A DNA stretch of 64,000 nucleotides from CBDCKR01 sp964572045 (GTDB taxonomy: Bacteria > Gemmatimonadota > Gemmatimonadetes > Longimicrobiales > Gaopeijiaceae), in contig CAZNEI010000005.1 of NCBI GenBank assembly GCA_964572045.1, positions 39,186-103,185 of the forward strand. The letters are read 5' to 3'. Below the pieces are notes generated by a model. The model made no database searches and was not told the DNA's origin. It was given only the letters and a program-made list of their open reading frames with translations. Of the stretch, positions 23,243 to 32,933 are shown piece by piece. How positions within the stretch are numbered: the stretch's first letter is position 1; each line of letters begins with the position of its first letter. A program made the translations under genes and the position numbers.

Positions 23243-25369
23243 ATGATCCAGAGAATCGAACGCCAGTTCGCGGGGCGTCCCCTAAGCCTCGAGTTCGGGC
23301 GGGTCGCCCGGCTCGCGCAGGGCTCGTGCCTCGTCCAGTTTGGAGACACGGTCGTGTTGTGCGCCGTCACGGTCCGGGACCGACCGACTCACCTGCCGTT
23401 CTTCCCGTTGACGATCGAGTACCGGGAGAAGAGCTACGCCGCCGGGAAGATCCCAGGAGGCTTCTTCAAGCGAGAGGGGCGCCCCGGAGAAAATGAAGTT
23501 CTCGCGGCGCGTCTGACCGACAGGCCCTTGAGGCCTCTTTTCCCCGCGGGATTCATGCACGAGACGCAGATCGCCTGCTTCGTGCTAAGCGCCGACCAGG
23601 AAAACTCGGCCGACATCGTGGCAACCCTTGGAGCCTCGGTCGCCCTCAACCTTTCCCCTGTTCCGTTCAACACTCTGGTCGCCAGCGTGCGCATTGGTCG
23701 TATTCGGGACACCTGGGTGCTGAACCCCACCTTCCAGCAGCTCGAATACTCCGATGTGGACATCGTCGTGGCCGGGACCGAGGACGCGATTCTGATGGTC
23801 GAGGGCGGTGCCGTCGAGGTAGGGGAAGCCGATATCCTGGAAGGCCTCGACATCGCCCACGAGGGTATCCGTGACCTCATTGGCATCCAGAAAGAACTGA
23901 TCGAGGGGCACCGGGTGCCGGACATGGAGTGGTCACCGGTCGAGCCTGAGCAGGACCTGACGGCCCGCGTGACGGAGCTGGCGAAGACCCGCCTCGAGGA
24001 GGCGCTCGGGATTGCGGACAAGACCGAACGCAGCCGAGCCATCGACTCGGTGGCCGAAGACGTGATCGAGCGCATGGTCGAACAGGATCCGGCCTACGCC
24101 GAGCGCGAGGGGACGCTTCGGGACGTGCTCGGCCGCATTGAGAAGACGTTGATCAGGGGGCGGATCCTGGAGAGAGGTGAGCGCCCCGACGGCCGGTCGG
24201 TCGACGAGGTTCGCCCCATTACCTCGGAGGTGGTAGTCCTGCCTCGGACCCACGGCTCCGCTCTCTTCACCCGAGGTCAGACTCAGGCCCTCGTCGTCAC
24301 AACGTTGGGAACGTCCAGGGACGAGCAGCGCATCGACTCGATCGACACCGCCGAAGAAGTCACAAAGTCGTTTATGCTGCACTATAACTTTCCGCCCTTC
24401 TCGGTCGGCGAGGCGAGGCCGTACCGCGGTACGTCGCGCCGTGAGCAGGGCCACGGGGCACTGGCCGAGCGGGCCATTCGGCCGTTGCTGCCGGCCTACG
24501 ACGATTTCCCCTATACGATCCGGCTCGTGTCGGACATCCTAGAGTCGAACGGCTCTTCCTCCATGGCGTCCGTGTGTGGGGCCTCTCTGGCACTGATGGA
24601 TGCGGGCGTGCCGATCAAGGGCGCATGCGCCGGGGTGGCCATGGGACTCGTCAAGGAGGGGGATGAAGTCGTCATCTTGACCGACATCCTGGGCCTGGAA
24701 GACTCCTTGGGGGACATGGACTTCAAGGTCGCTGGGACGCGCGAGGGGATCACGTCCATTCAGATGGACATCAAGATCGACGGTCTGACCCGTGAGATTC
24801 TCGAGGCGGCTCTCGAGCGCGCGCATCGGAGCCGCATGCACATCCTCGACGCTATGGATCGGACGTTGTCGGAGTCGCGTGACGATTTGTCGCCGTACGC
24901 ACCCCGCATCGTGTCGATCCGGATCAACCCGGAGAAGATCGGCGACATCATCGGACCGAAGGGAAAGACCATCCGAGCGATCCAGGAGGAGTCGGGGGCG
25001 AAGATCGACGTGGACGACTCCGGCGTGGTGAAGATCGCCGCCGTGTCGGGGGAGGCGGGAGCGCGGGCCCGCGAGATGATCGAGGCTATCGCTCAGGAGC
25101 CCCTCCCCGGCCTGATCTACGAGGGCCCAGTGAAGAACACGACGTCATTCGGTGCGTTTATCGAGATTCTCCCCGGCGTAGAGGGGCTCTGCCACATCTC
25201 CGAGCTTGAAGACTTCCGGGTGGGGAAGACCGAAGACGTTCTCAAGACCGGCGATATTGCCAGGGTGAAGCTTCTGTCGATCGACGAGAAGGGGCGGCTT
25301 CGGCTTTCGCGCAGAGCCGCCATGGCGGACGATGCGCTCGCTGCCGAGTCCGAGGAGGTGGTTCGCTGA
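23243..25369 (+). CDS. pnp: Polyribonucleotide nucleotidyltransferase (PNPase)
   Basis: 708-residue 3'-5' phosphorolytic exoribonuclease of the RNA degradosome. Two RNase PH domains are present: the first with FFKREGRPGENEVLAARLTD, the second with the active-site region FKVAGTREGITSIQMDIKI and an upstream FPPFSVGEARPYRGTSRRE. A KH domain (EKIGDIIGPKGKTIRAIQEE) and an S1 domain (KNTTSFGAFIEILPGVEGL) close the protein. ATG 23243 is preceded by GAAGAGAAACGAG. Confidence 0.97.
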   Translation: MIQRIERQFAGRPLSLEFGRVARLAQGSCLVQFGDTVVLCAVTVRDRPTHLPFFPLTIEYREKSYAAGKIPGGFFKREGRPGENEVLAARLTDRPLRPLFPAGFMHETQIACFVLSADQENSADIVATLGASVALNLSPVPFNTLVASVRIGRIRDTWVLNPTFQQLEYSDVDIVVAGTEDAILMVEGGAVEVGEADILEGLDIAHEGIRDLIGIQKELIEGHRVPDMEWSPVEPEQDLTARVTELAKTRLEEALGIADKTERSRAIDSVAEDVIERMVEQDPAYAEREGTLRDVLGRIEKTLIRGRILERGERPDGRSVDEVRPITSEVVVLPRTHGSALFTRGQTQALVVTTLGTSRDEQRIDSIDTAEEVTKSFMLHYNFPPFSVGEARPYRGTSRREQGHGALAERAIRPLLPAYDDFPYTIRLVSDILESNGSSSMASVCGASLALMDAGVPIKGACAGVAMGLVKEGDEVVILTDILGLEDSLGDMDFKVAGTREGITSIQMDIKIDGLTREILEAALERAHRSRMHILDAMDRTLSESRDDLSPYAPRIVSIRINPEKIGDIIGPKGKTIRAIQEESGAKIDVDDSGVVKIAAVSGEAGARAREMIEAIAQEPLPGLIYEGPVKNTTSFGAFIEILPGVEGLCHISELEDFRVGKTEDVLKTGDIARVKLLSIDEKGRLRLSRRAAMADDALAAESEEVVR

Positions 25370-25372
25370 CCG

Positions 25373-26665
25373 GTGGCGCCAGCGCGCCAAAAGGGGAGGC
25401 CATACCCCCCCTCCCCCGGCACGTCTGCATCGAAGCTCCCGCCGCGCATGCGTGAAAGCCGGCTAGACAACGGCGTCCGGGTGGTGACGGAACCTGTAGC
25501 GGGGGTGCGCTCGGCGGCTATCGGCGTGTGGGTAGCCCAGGGCTCTGCGCACGAATCCGGGAGCCAGCTTGGCATCAGTCACCTGCTTGAGCACCTCGTG
25601 TTCAAGGGAACTGAACGACGCAGCGCGCGCGATATCGCCCTCTCTCTTGAGTCGTTGGGTGGCGGGCTGGACGCCTACACGACCCGTGAGCATACGAGCT
25701 ATCAGGCGCGGGTGTTGGACGAGCATTGGCTCGACGCCCTCGACGTGCTCGCCGATCTCGTACTCGCCCCCCGCCTAGACCCCACGGACCTGGAGCTTGA
25801 GCGCGCCGTCGTGTTGGAGGAGATTGCCAGCGTGGAGGACCAGCCGGACGATATCGTCTTCGACCTCCACGGGGAGCGTTTTTGGCAGGGCCACGCCTAC
25901 GGGCATGCGATTCTCGGCACCCGCGATACGGTCGCTGGCATCGAGGTCGACGAGGTAAGGGGCTTGCACGTCGAGCGGTACCGCGGGGGGAACATCCTCG
26001 TGGCCTGCACGGGCAGCATCCACCACGATCTTCTGGTCGAGCATGCGGATCGGCTCTTCGGGGGGGCTCCGGCGAGAGACCGTCGGGCGGAGGTCGAGAG
26101 GCCGGGGAACACCGCCGTGGGCCGGGACCATGTCCGGCGCGACACGGCCCAGGCCCATCTGGTCGTTGCCAACCGAACGCCCCCCCACACCGATCGGTTG
26201 CGTGACGCTCTCATCCTCATCCAAGGTGCTTTCGGCGGCGGCATGAGCTCGCGCATGTTCCAACGGATCCGGGAAGAGATGGCACTGGCGTACTCGGTCT
26301 ATGCCTATCAGTCCTTCTACAGCCGGGCCGGGACGGCCGGCGTCTATGTCGGGACCCGCCCCGCAGCCCTGGCAGAGGCGATCGACGCCGTGTGGAATGA
26401 GTATGGCCTGCTTCACCGCGAGGGTCTCACGGCGGCCGAGCTCGAGCAGGCCAAGAGCCAGGGGAAGGGGCAGATGCTCCTCTCCATGGAGTCCACCCTA
26501 GCCCGGCTCCTCCGCCTTGCGGGATATGCCCAGCGCGGCGAGCCGTACCGTTCGGTGGAGGAGTCTCTGTCACGGATGGACGCCGTTTCGCTGGACGATG
26601 TGAACGAAGCGTGTACACGCTTCTTTGATCCGGAGGATCAGTACGTTCTGAGCTTGGGCCCCTGA
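25373..26665 (+). CDS. M16 family zinc protease (insulinase-like)
   Basis: 430-residue peptidase related to the mitochondrial processing peptidase beta subunit. The inverted zinc motif HxxEH is in SHLLEHLVFKG (about residues 66-76), with the distal Glu about 75 residues later in ERAVVLEEIASVEDQP. The C-terminal Arg/Tyr region reads FGGGMSSRMFQRIREEMALAYSVYAY. GTG 25373 follows pnp by three bases. ATG 25448 is an alternative start without a good ribosome-binding site. This pnp-M16 order is common in bacteria. A cytoplasmic location is inferred from the lack of a clear signal peptide. Confidence 0.88.
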   Translation: MAPARQKGRPYPPSPGTSASKLPPRMRESRLDNGVRVVTEPVAGVRSAAIGVWVAQGSAHESGSQLGISHLLEHLVFKGTERRSARDIALSLESLGGGLDAYTTREHTSYQARVLDEHWLDALDVLADLVLAPRLDPTDLELERAVVLEEIASVEDQPDDIVFDLHGERFWQGHAYGHAILGTRDTVAGIEVDEVRGLHVERYRGGNILVACTGSIHHDLLVEHADRLFGGAPARDRRAEVERPGNTAVGRDHVRRDTAQAHLVVANRTPPHTDRLRDALILIQGAFGGGMSSRMFQRIREEMALAYSVYAYQSFYSRAGTAGVYVGTRPAALAEAIDAVWNEYGLLHREGLTAAELEQAKSQGKGQMLLSMESTLARLLRLAGYAQRGEPYRSVEESLSRMDAVSLDDVNEACTRFFDPEDQYVLSLGP

Positions 26666-26783
26666 GGGTTGCGCCGATCCTCCGCGGGGCCCCGAGCCGC
26701 TCTCGGAGGGTCGCAAGGGGTGCGCCAATCCGATACGTTTTCCGCACGAACGACCGAGAACATTCGCGACGACCGCATCTATC

Positions 26784-27914
26784 ATGCTTATCGGGGTACC
26801 CAAGGAAGTTAAGCGCGAGGAGTACCGTGTAGCCCTGACACCTGCGGGAGTCGAGGCGCTGACGCGAGAGGGTCACGGGGTGCTGTTCGAGGCCGGAGCC
26901 GGCCAGGGCAGCGGCTTTGCGGACGACCTCTACCGGGCAGCCGGGGCTGAGCTCGCGCCCACGCCGGACGCGGTCTGGGCCAGGGCCGAGATGGTCGTGA
27001 AGGTGAAGGAGCCGATCGAGCCGGAGTGGGGAAGGATCCGCCAGGACCAAGTTCTGTTCACCTATTTCCACTTCGCGTCTTCCGAAGATCTGACACGCGC
27101 CCTGATCGACTCCCGGGCGGTCGCGATCGCCTACGAGACCGTCGAGCTGCCGAGTGGTGAGCTGCCCCTCCTGACTCCGATGAGCGAGGTCGCCGGCCGC
27201 ATGGCCGTGCAGGAGGGTGCGAAATACCTGGAGCGCCACTCGGGAGGTCGAGGTGTACTCTTGGGCGGCGTGCCGGGTGTGCTGCCCGGCAAAGTGGTGA
27301 TTCTGGGGGGAGGCATCGTAGGAACGCACGCCGCGCTAATGGCGGCAGGGCTGGGTGCGCGTGTGGTGATCTTGGATATCTCCCTCGCCCGCCTCCGTCG
27401 CCTCGAAGGAATCATGCCGGCCAACGTCAACCTTCTCTACTCGACCCGCTACGCGATCCGGAAGCAGATCGAAGACGCGGACTTGGTGATCGGGGCGGTG
27501 CTCGTGCCCGGCGCGAAAGCACCCAGCCTGGTCGTGAGGGGAGACTTGAAGGCGATGAGGCCCGGCTCGGTCATCGTGGACGTGGCGGTAGATCAGGGGG
27601 GGTGTGTGGAGACGATTCGACCCACCACCCACGACGACCCCATTTATGCGGTGCATGACGTCATTCACTATGGCGTGGCCAACATGCCGGGCGGCGTGCC
27701 CAGGACGAGCACTCTCGCTCTGACCAACGCCACGCTCCCGTATGTGCTTACCTTGGCCTCAAGGGGCTGGCAGGCGGCCTGCCTGGCCGACCACGCGCTT
27801 TCGCTGGGAGTCAACATCGTGAGCGGACACGTGACCTACCCCGGCGTCGCGGACGCCTTCGGGCTGACGTGTTCGGACGTGCGGGACTTCCTCCATTTGG
27901 CTCCCCAGGTGTGA
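26784..27914 (+). CDS. ald: Alanine dehydrogenase
   Basis: 376-residue NAD-dependent enzyme interconverting L-alanine and pyruvate plus ammonia. It begins MLIGVPKEVKREEYRVALTP. Substrate-binding Lys lies in VKVKEPIEPEW (about 72-82) and His in FTYFHFASSEDL (about 93-104). The Rossmann loop is VVILGGGIVGTHAA. The C-terminal region VDQGGCVETIRPTTHDDP and HYGVANMPGGVPRTS is diagnostic. Length is close to the usual 371. The preceding 118-base gap contains an imperfect inverted repeat but no clear promoter. Confidence 0.96.
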   Translation: MLIGVPKEVKREEYRVALTPAGVEALTREGHGVLFEAGAGQGSGFADDLYRAAGAELAPTPDAVWARAEMVVKVKEPIEPEWGRIRQDQVLFTYFHFASSEDLTRALIDSRAVAIAYETVELPSGELPLLTPMSEVAGRMAVQEGAKYLERHSGGRGVLLGGVPGVLPGKVVILGGGIVGTHAALMAAGLGARVVILDISLARLRRLEGIMPANVNLLYSTRYAIRKQIEDADLVIGAVLVPGAKAPSLVVRGDLKAMRPGSVIVDVAVDQGGCVETIRPTTHDDPIYAVHDVIHYGVANMPGGVPRTSTLALTNATLPYVLTLASRGWQAACLADHALSLGVNIVSGHVTYPGVADAFGLTCSDVRDFLHLAPQV

Positions 27915-27920
27915 AGACCC

Positions 27921-28367
27921 TTGAAGCATCAAGTGCGCTTTCGGCGTCTCCCGAACAATCCCGACCTCCCGTTGCCCAGCCCCGCCACCCAACAGGCCGC
28001 GGGCTACGACGTACGTTCTGCCGAAGACGACTTCGTGCTGCAGCCGAAGGAGATCCGGCTTGTCTCGACCGGCCTTAGCCTGCAGCTGCCACCAGGGTTG
28101 GAGTGCCAGGTTCGACCACGGTCGGGCTTGGCGCTGAGGCACGGCATCACGCTACCGAATAGCCCGGGAACGATCGACCCCGACTATAGGGGAGAGGTGC
28201 GGATCATCATGCAGAATCACGGTGTCGAGCCGGTGCGGATCGAGCGAGGCGAACGAATCGCACAACTCGTCTTCCAGCACTTCTCCACGCCGGAGATCGT
28301 CGAGACAGAGGGGCTCACCGACACGGCCAGGGGCTCCGAAGGATTTGGAAGCACGGGCCGGAAATGA
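27921..28367 (+). CDS. dut: Deoxyuridine 5'-triphosphate nucleotidohydrolase (dUTPase)
   Basis: 148-residue trimeric dUTPase that hydrolyses dUTP to dUMP, keeping uracil out of DNA. All five motifs are recognisable: AGYDVRSAE (1), RPRSGLALRHGI (2), NSPGTIDPDYRGEV (3), IERGERIAQLVF (4) and RGSEGFGSTGRK (5, C-terminal arm). It starts at TTG 27921, six bases after ald. Confidence 0.95.
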   Translation: MKHQVRFRRLPNNPDLPLPSPATQQAAGYDVRSAEDDFVLQPKEIRLVSTGLSLQLPPGLECQVRPRSGLALRHGITLPNSPGTIDPDYRGEVRIIMQNHGVEPVRIERGERIAQLVFQHFSTPEIVETEGLTDTARGSEGFGSTGRK

Positions 28368-28407
28368 CGAGCTTTGGGGACGCCACAAATGACAGCTTCG
28401 CAAGAAC

Positions 28408-28450
28408 TTGACGTATACTCCTTGCAGGTATCTTGAGGTGATTGTAGTGT
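28408..28450 (+). promoter_or_regulatory. Promoter region upstream of mreB
   Basis: Several overlapping elements occur in 158 non-coding bases. TTGCAG (28422-28427) and TAGTGT (28445-28450) have a 17-base spacer. TTGACG (28408-28413) and TATCTT (28429-28434) have a short 15-base spacer. TATACT occurs at 28414-28419. I cannot tell which pair is used, but the cluster supports a transcription start ahead of the rod-shape operon. Confidence 0.45.
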
Positions 28451-28525
28451 CGGGCCTTCAAGACACTCAGACAGGAGAGGATCCAGATCGTCCGGACGTC
28501 TAGGGGTCGGTTCGGAGCTGGCCGA

Positions 28526-29533
28526 TTGATCGCCGCCAACGACATCGCTGTCGATCTCGGGACAGCCAATACTCTTGTCTACGTCAGAGGTGAGGGAGTC
28601 GTCCTCAACGAGCCCTCGGTCGTGGCAGTCGACAGGAGATCGGGCCGGGTGAGGGGTGTCGGGCTCGAGGCCAAGCGGATGGTCGGCCGCACGCCCGAGG
28701 GGATCACGGCCATTCGGCCCTTGCGGGACGGTGTCATCGCCGACGTCGACGTGGCCGAGATGATGCTCCGTCACTTCCTTAAACAGGTGACTGCCAAGCG
28801 GATCTTCCGCATCAAGCCCCGGGTCGTAGTGGGAGTGCCGTCAGGCATTACCGAGCTGGAGCGGCGGGCCGTGCGCTCCAGTGCGATGGCGGCGGGTGCC
28901 AAAGCGGTCTATATGGTCGCAGAACCGATGGCGGCGGCGATTGCGGTCGGACTCCCGGTCGAGACTCCCACGGGCGACATGGTCGTCGACATGGGCGGAG
29001 GCACAACGGAGATCGCGGTGATCGCACTATCCGGGATCGTGTCCAACACGTCGATACGGGTCGGCGGGGACGAGCTGGACGAGGCCATCGTAACTTTCAT
29101 CCGCAAGAACTATAACCTCCTGATCGGAGAACCCACGGCCGAAGCGATCAAGATGCAGATCGGGTCGGCCTTCGAGTCCGGAGAGGAAAGGGAGATGGAC
29201 GTGAAGGGGAGAGATCTGGTGAGCGGTATCCCCAAGACCGTCCGGGCGCACTCGCAGGAGATCCGAGAGTGCATCCAAGAGCCGATCCAGTCAGTGGTCG
29301 ACGCCGTGAGGCGTGCGCTTGAGATCACTCCCCCGGAGCTCGCTTCCGACATCGTGGACCGCGGTATCGTGATGACGGGGGGTGGAGCCCTCATCCGGGG
29401 CCTAGATCAGCTTCTCCAGCACGAAACGAGGCTGCCCATTCACGTGGATGAAGAGCCCCTGACATGCGTTGTGCGAGGCGCCGGACGCATCTTGGACGAC
29501 ATCCGCAGGTACCGTGGCGTCCTGACGACATAA
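28526..29533 (+). CDS. mreB: Rod shape-determining protein MreB
   Basis: 335-residue actin-like cytoskeletal ATPase that directs lateral cell-wall growth under the inner membrane. Phosphate-1 motif is DIAVDLGTANTLVYV, phosphate-2 is MVVDMGGGTTEIAVIA, and the adenosine motif is IVMTGGGALIRGLDQLL. ERRAVRSSAMAAGAKAVYM is typical MreB. It starts at TTG 28526; the initial residues IAANDIAVDLG fit the family. The first gene of mreBCD-mrdA-rodA implies a rod-shaped cell. Confidence 0.97.
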   Translation: MIAANDIAVDLGTANTLVYVRGEGVVLNEPSVVAVDRRSGRVRGVGLEAKRMVGRTPEGITAIRPLRDGVIADVDVAEMMLRHFLKQVTAKRIFRIKPRVVVGVPSGITELERRAVRSSAMAAGAKAVYMVAEPMAAAIAVGLPVETPTGDMVVDMGGGTTEIAVIALSGIVSNTSIRVGGDELDEAIVTFIRKNYNLLIGEPTAEAIKMQIGSAFESGEEREMDVKGRDLVSGIPKTVRAHSQEIRECIQEPIQSVVDAVRRALEITPPELASDIVDRGIVMTGGGALIRGLDQLLQHETRLPIHVDEEPLTCVVRGAGRILDDIRRYRGVLTT

Positions 29534-29604
29534 TGGGCGACCGGGCGTAGAACGCGGGGTGGTGAGGCTGGCCACCCCACAGGCTCAAAGGCTCGGGAGC
29601 ACCG

Positions 29605-30543
29605 ATGGGAACGTACGGGAACGACACCAACAATGACGAACCGGGCCGAGGCGGGTGGGTCGCACTCGCCTTCTGTGTCCTTTCGGTCGTCGCCCTCTCC
29701 CTTCCCGACGGAGTGCACCGGCGGCTCGCCTCGTTTACGAGGGCGACTGTCCTCCGGCCCTTCGTGATGACTCAAGAAGGCCTCGTGCGCCTTCGCGTAC
29801 ACGGTGTAGAGGCGGAGGCCCTGCAGCAGCAGTTGGACTCCCTCGCGTCGGTTCTTTCGGATCGGACCACGCTGCGGGAGGAAAACGCACGGCTGCGCCG
29901 CCTCCTGGACCTCTCTACGCGACTCTCGGCGGATTGGGTTGCGGCCAACGTGATCCGGCCGGGAATCCCAGGCTCTGAGAGCATGTTCCTGCTGGACGCC
30001 GGGAGCCGTCGGGGCGTGATGACGAGTAGTCCCGTGATCACGGGACGAGGCCTGCTCGGGGTGGTCCGGGAGTCCAGCCCGCGCAACTCCATCGGCATCG
30101 ACTGGACACACCCCCAGTTCCGAGCCAGTGCGATGACTCCAGACGGCTCCGTGTACGGCTTTGTGCAGGCCGTACCAGGACCGTTTCGGGAAGCAGACCG
30201 GCTCCTCTTGGACGGGATCCCCTTCCACCAGGCGTTGGCCCCCGGGACGGTTCTCGTCACGAGCGCCCTCAGCGGAGTGTACCCCCGAGGTATTCCGGTC
30301 GGCTCCGTCATCGAGGAAGCGGAGTCGCGAGCCGGCTGGCGGCGCTCCTATTGGCTCCGTCCCTTCGTGTCTCCCGGAGAAGCCACACATGTGCTGGTTC
30401 TACTCCCGAGCAGCGCGGAGTTCGACGATGCCACAGAGGTTTGGGCGCGAGGCGGGCCGCGGGAGGCGGCTCCCCTCCCGCCCGTACGTGAGAGCGACGG
30501 CGGGCATCAGCAACGTGATTCGGTTGAAGGGCCGGGTCGGTGA
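29605..30543 (+). CDS. mreC: Rod shape-determining protein MreC
   Basis: 312-residue bitopic protein linking MreB to periplasmic wall enzymes. An N-terminal transmembrane helix (about 18-35, WVALAFCVLSVVALSLP) is followed by a coiled coil (about 72-105, EAEALQQQLDSLASVL, LREENARLRRLLDL). The beta-domain follows (SMFLLDAGSRRGVM, GRGLLGVVRESSPRNS, PRGIPVGSVIEEA). The C-terminal tail is Pro/Arg/Gln-rich. GTG of mreD overlaps its stop. Confidence 0.93.
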   Translation: MGTYGNDTNNDEPGRGGWVALAFCVLSVVALSLPDGVHRRLASFTRATVLRPFVMTQEGLVRLRVHGVEAEALQQQLDSLASVLSDRTTLREENARLRRLLDLSTRLSADWVAANVIRPGIPGSESMFLLDAGSRRGVMTSSPVITGRGLLGVVRESSPRNSIGIDWTHPQFRASAMTPDGSVYGFVQAVPGPFREADRLLLDGIPFHQALAPGTVLVTSALSGVYPRGIPVGSVIEEAESRAGWRRSYWLRPFVSPGEATHVLVLLPSSAEFDDATEVWARGGPREAAPLPPVRESDGGHQQRDSVEGPGR

Positions 30544-31034
30544 GGAGCGCGATCCGCGTCTGGACGGTCGTGGGCGTGCTGGTCATCCTTCACTTTGGTC
30601 TTCACCTCAGCCTCGCCCTGGGTAAGAGCGCTCCAGACCTGCTCACCGTGGCGCTTCTTATCGCCGCGAGAGAGGTAGGGGTGGGCGGCGGCGCGGGGCT
30701 GGGCTTCCTCTTCGGCCTCCTTGAAGACGCCTTCTCCGTAGTGGCCTTTGGAGCCAACACCCTTGCACTTACCGTCGCCGGCGTGTTGGGTTCGAAGGCG
30801 CGAGATCTCTTCGTCGGCGATTCGCCCGTCTTCACGACCTGCTATCTCCTTGTCGGAAAGTGGGGCCGGGATTGCCTCTACTGGGTCGCGCATTGGGTTG
30901 CGGCGGGGGAATCAATGGGAGAACCTTTCATTGACGCGATGCTCATCAACTCACCTCTGGCGGCGGTCTACGCCGCCCTGATTGGACTCGCCGTGGTATT
31001 CGTCGCCGGCCTCGGGTGGGAAACGGTACGGTGA
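30540..31034 (+). CDS. mreD: Rod shape-determining protein MreD
   Basis: 164-residue integral membrane protein with about five hydrophobic segments (VVGVLVILHFGLHLSLAL, LLTVALLIAARE, GAGLGFLFGLLEDAF, and later helices). GFLFGLLEDAFS is the typical MreD loop. It starts at GTG 30540 overlapping the mreC stop, and its own stop overlaps the mrdA start. Sequence conservation in MreD is low, so position between mreC and PBP2 is part of the evidence. Confidence 0.88.
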   Translation: MRSAIRVWTVVGVLVILHFGLHLSLALGKSAPDLLTVALLIAAREVGVGGGAGLGFLFGLLEDAFSVVAFGANTLALTVAGVLGSKARDLFVGDSPVFTTCYLLVGKWGRDCLYWVAHWVAAGESMGEPFIDAMLINSPLAAVYAALIGLAVVFVAGLGWETVR

Positions 31035-32857
31035 GGGCGCAGCACCCGCACCGGAAGAGAAAGCGGGCTCAAGGGGCGATCGCCCTCGCTGCCGTCATGC
31101 TCGCGATCCTCGTCTTCCAGTTCTTTCGAGTGCAGGTACTCCGCTCGGGCGACTACGTGCTGCGTGCGGAATCGAACCGCCTCCGGCTCCTTCCCGTGCC
31201 AGCGCCGAGAGGGACCGTGTTCGATCGCTCGGGCCGGGTGATCGCCGACAACACGCCAGGCTACGCGGTCTATGTGCTCCGGGATTCCCGGAGTGCCACC
31301 CGGGAGACGCTAGAGCTGGTCAGGCCGCATCTGGGCCTCTCGGACGAGAAGGTCGAGAGCCTCATGCAGGGCGTCCGCCGTCACGAGCCCCTGCTCGTCG
31401 ACATCGACGCGGATTTCTCGGCCGTCGCAATCCTTGAGGAGCTTCGCGGGCACTTTCCGGGCGTGTACACCGAGATGCGGCCGAAGCGTCGCTATCACGC
31501 GGGAGAGGCGGTCGCCCACGCTCTCGGTTACGTGGGCGAGGTGACGAGACAGGAGCTCGACACAGAGCAATTCTCCGCATATGAGCAGGGGATGCTGGTC
31601 GGCAAGGCCGGGATCGAGCGCCAGTATGAGGAGGTTCTCCAGGGCCGCCGCGGAGTCCGTTATCTGGAGGTTGACGCGAGCGGGCGGATTGTCGGTTCTC
31701 TGGCGGGTATCGAGCGGGACCCGGGTGAGCCGGGCGAGGACCTTCAGCTTGCGCTCGACCTTGATCTGATGGAGTGGATCCACCGGATCTTTCCAGATTC
31801 TCTGCCCGGCGCGGTGGTCGCGTTGGATCCGGCCGATGGCGGCGTCCTGGCCCTGTACTCGGCGCCTACCTTCGATCCCAACCAATTCGTCGGAGGGATG
31901 TCGGCGGAGGACTGGGGCGTCATCGGCAGGAACCCCTGGAAGCCCATGCTCAACCGAGCCGTGATGGGCTTGTATCCGCCCGCCTCCACCTGGAAGCTGG
32001 CTGCGGCGGGGATCGCTCTGGAGCTCGGCGTCGTGGGCCCCCACGAGGAGATGCCAGTGCCGTGCACGGGAGGGCTCGTGTACGGAGGGGAGTACCGGGC
32101 GTGCTGGCTCCCCACCGGGCACGGTTATCTTGATCTCGCCGGAGCGATCGGGCAGTCGTGCAACGTGTACTTCTACCAGCTGGGCATGCGGATCGGCCTG
32201 GACCGCATCTTGGAGGGGGGCACGAAGATCGGCTTCGCAGAGCAGTGCGGAATCGACCTTCCCCAGGAGAGCCGAGGGATCTTCCCCGAGGAGCGTGCGT
32301 TCTGGGAGCGACGGTGGGGGTATCAGCCTCTCGAGGGAGAGGTCCTAAGCCTGGCCATCGGCCAGGGGCCGAATTCCCAAACCCCGCTCAAGATGGCGCA
32401 GTTCTACATGGCACTGGCCCGAGACGGATCGGCGCCCGCACCGCACATTCTGCGGGACCCGACCCCGCAGGAAGGGTGGCGCCTCAACCTCTCGCGCGAG
32501 AGCATCGAGCAGCTTCGGGACGGGATTCGGCAGGTCACGTCTCCGGGAGGCACGGCGTACCTCTCCTCGCTGGAGTACTGGGACCTCATCGGGAAGACCG
32601 GAAGTGGCCAAAACCCCCAGGACCCGGAGCGTGCGCACGCCTGGTTCTCGGGAATGGCGGGCCCCTGGGGGGCGGAGCCGGAGATCGTGGTGGTCGCGTT
32701 GGTCGAGTTTGGTAGGAGTGGGGCTGCGACCGCAGCCCCACTCGCCGCCAAGACGGCGGACTTCTACCTGCGGCGCAAGCACGGGATTCCCGTGGACACG
32801 ATCCAGACCCTCGGCGAGCACTGGAGGACTGGGAGGTATGCACCTTGGGCTCGTTGA
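31031..32857 (+). CDS. mrdA: Penicillin-binding protein 2 (rod elongation transpeptidase)
   Basis: 608-residue class B PBP that cross-links peptidoglycan in the elongasome. One N-terminal membrane helix (about 17-35) anchors it in the inner membrane. The dimerisation/pedestal domain begins RLLPVPAPRGTVFDRSGRVI. Active-site motifs are SxxK = STWK (Ser319, Lys322), SxN = SCN (Ser376) and KTG (Lys522). GTG 31031 overlaps the mreD stop; GTG 31016 is a longer alternative. It pairs with RodA, encoded next. Confidence 0.95.
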   Translation: MRAQHPHRKRKRAQGAIALAAVMLAILVFQFFRVQVLRSGDYVLRAESNRLRLLPVPAPRGTVFDRSGRVIADNTPGYAVYVLRDSRSATRETLELVRPHLGLSDEKVESLMQGVRRHEPLLVDIDADFSAVAILEELRGHFPGVYTEMRPKRRYHAGEAVAHALGYVGEVTRQELDTEQFSAYEQGMLVGKAGIERQYEEVLQGRRGVRYLEVDASGRIVGSLAGIERDPGEPGEDLQLALDLDLMEWIHRIFPDSLPGAVVALDPADGGVLALYSAPTFDPNQFVGGMSAEDWGVIGRNPWKPMLNRAVMGLYPPASTWKLAAAGIALELGVVGPHEEMPVPCTGGLVYGGEYRACWLPTGHGYLDLAGAIGQSCNVYFYQLGMRIGLDRILEGGTKIGFAEQCGIDLPQESRGIFPEERAFWERRWGYQPLEGEVLSLAIGQGPNSQTPLKMAQFYMALARDGSAPAPHILRDPTPQEGWRLNLSRESIEQLRDGIRQVTSPGGTAYLSSLEYWDLIGKTGSGQNPQDPERAHAWFSGMAGPWGAEPEIVVVALVEFGRSGAATAAPLAAKTADFYLRRKHGIPVDTIQTLGEHWRTGRYAPWAR

Positions 32858-32933
32858 CCGGCGCCCCCGATACGGTGCGGGCAGCGGCCGTGTGCCGCCC
32901 CCCTAGGCACCGCGCCGACTCCTAGGCCCGGAC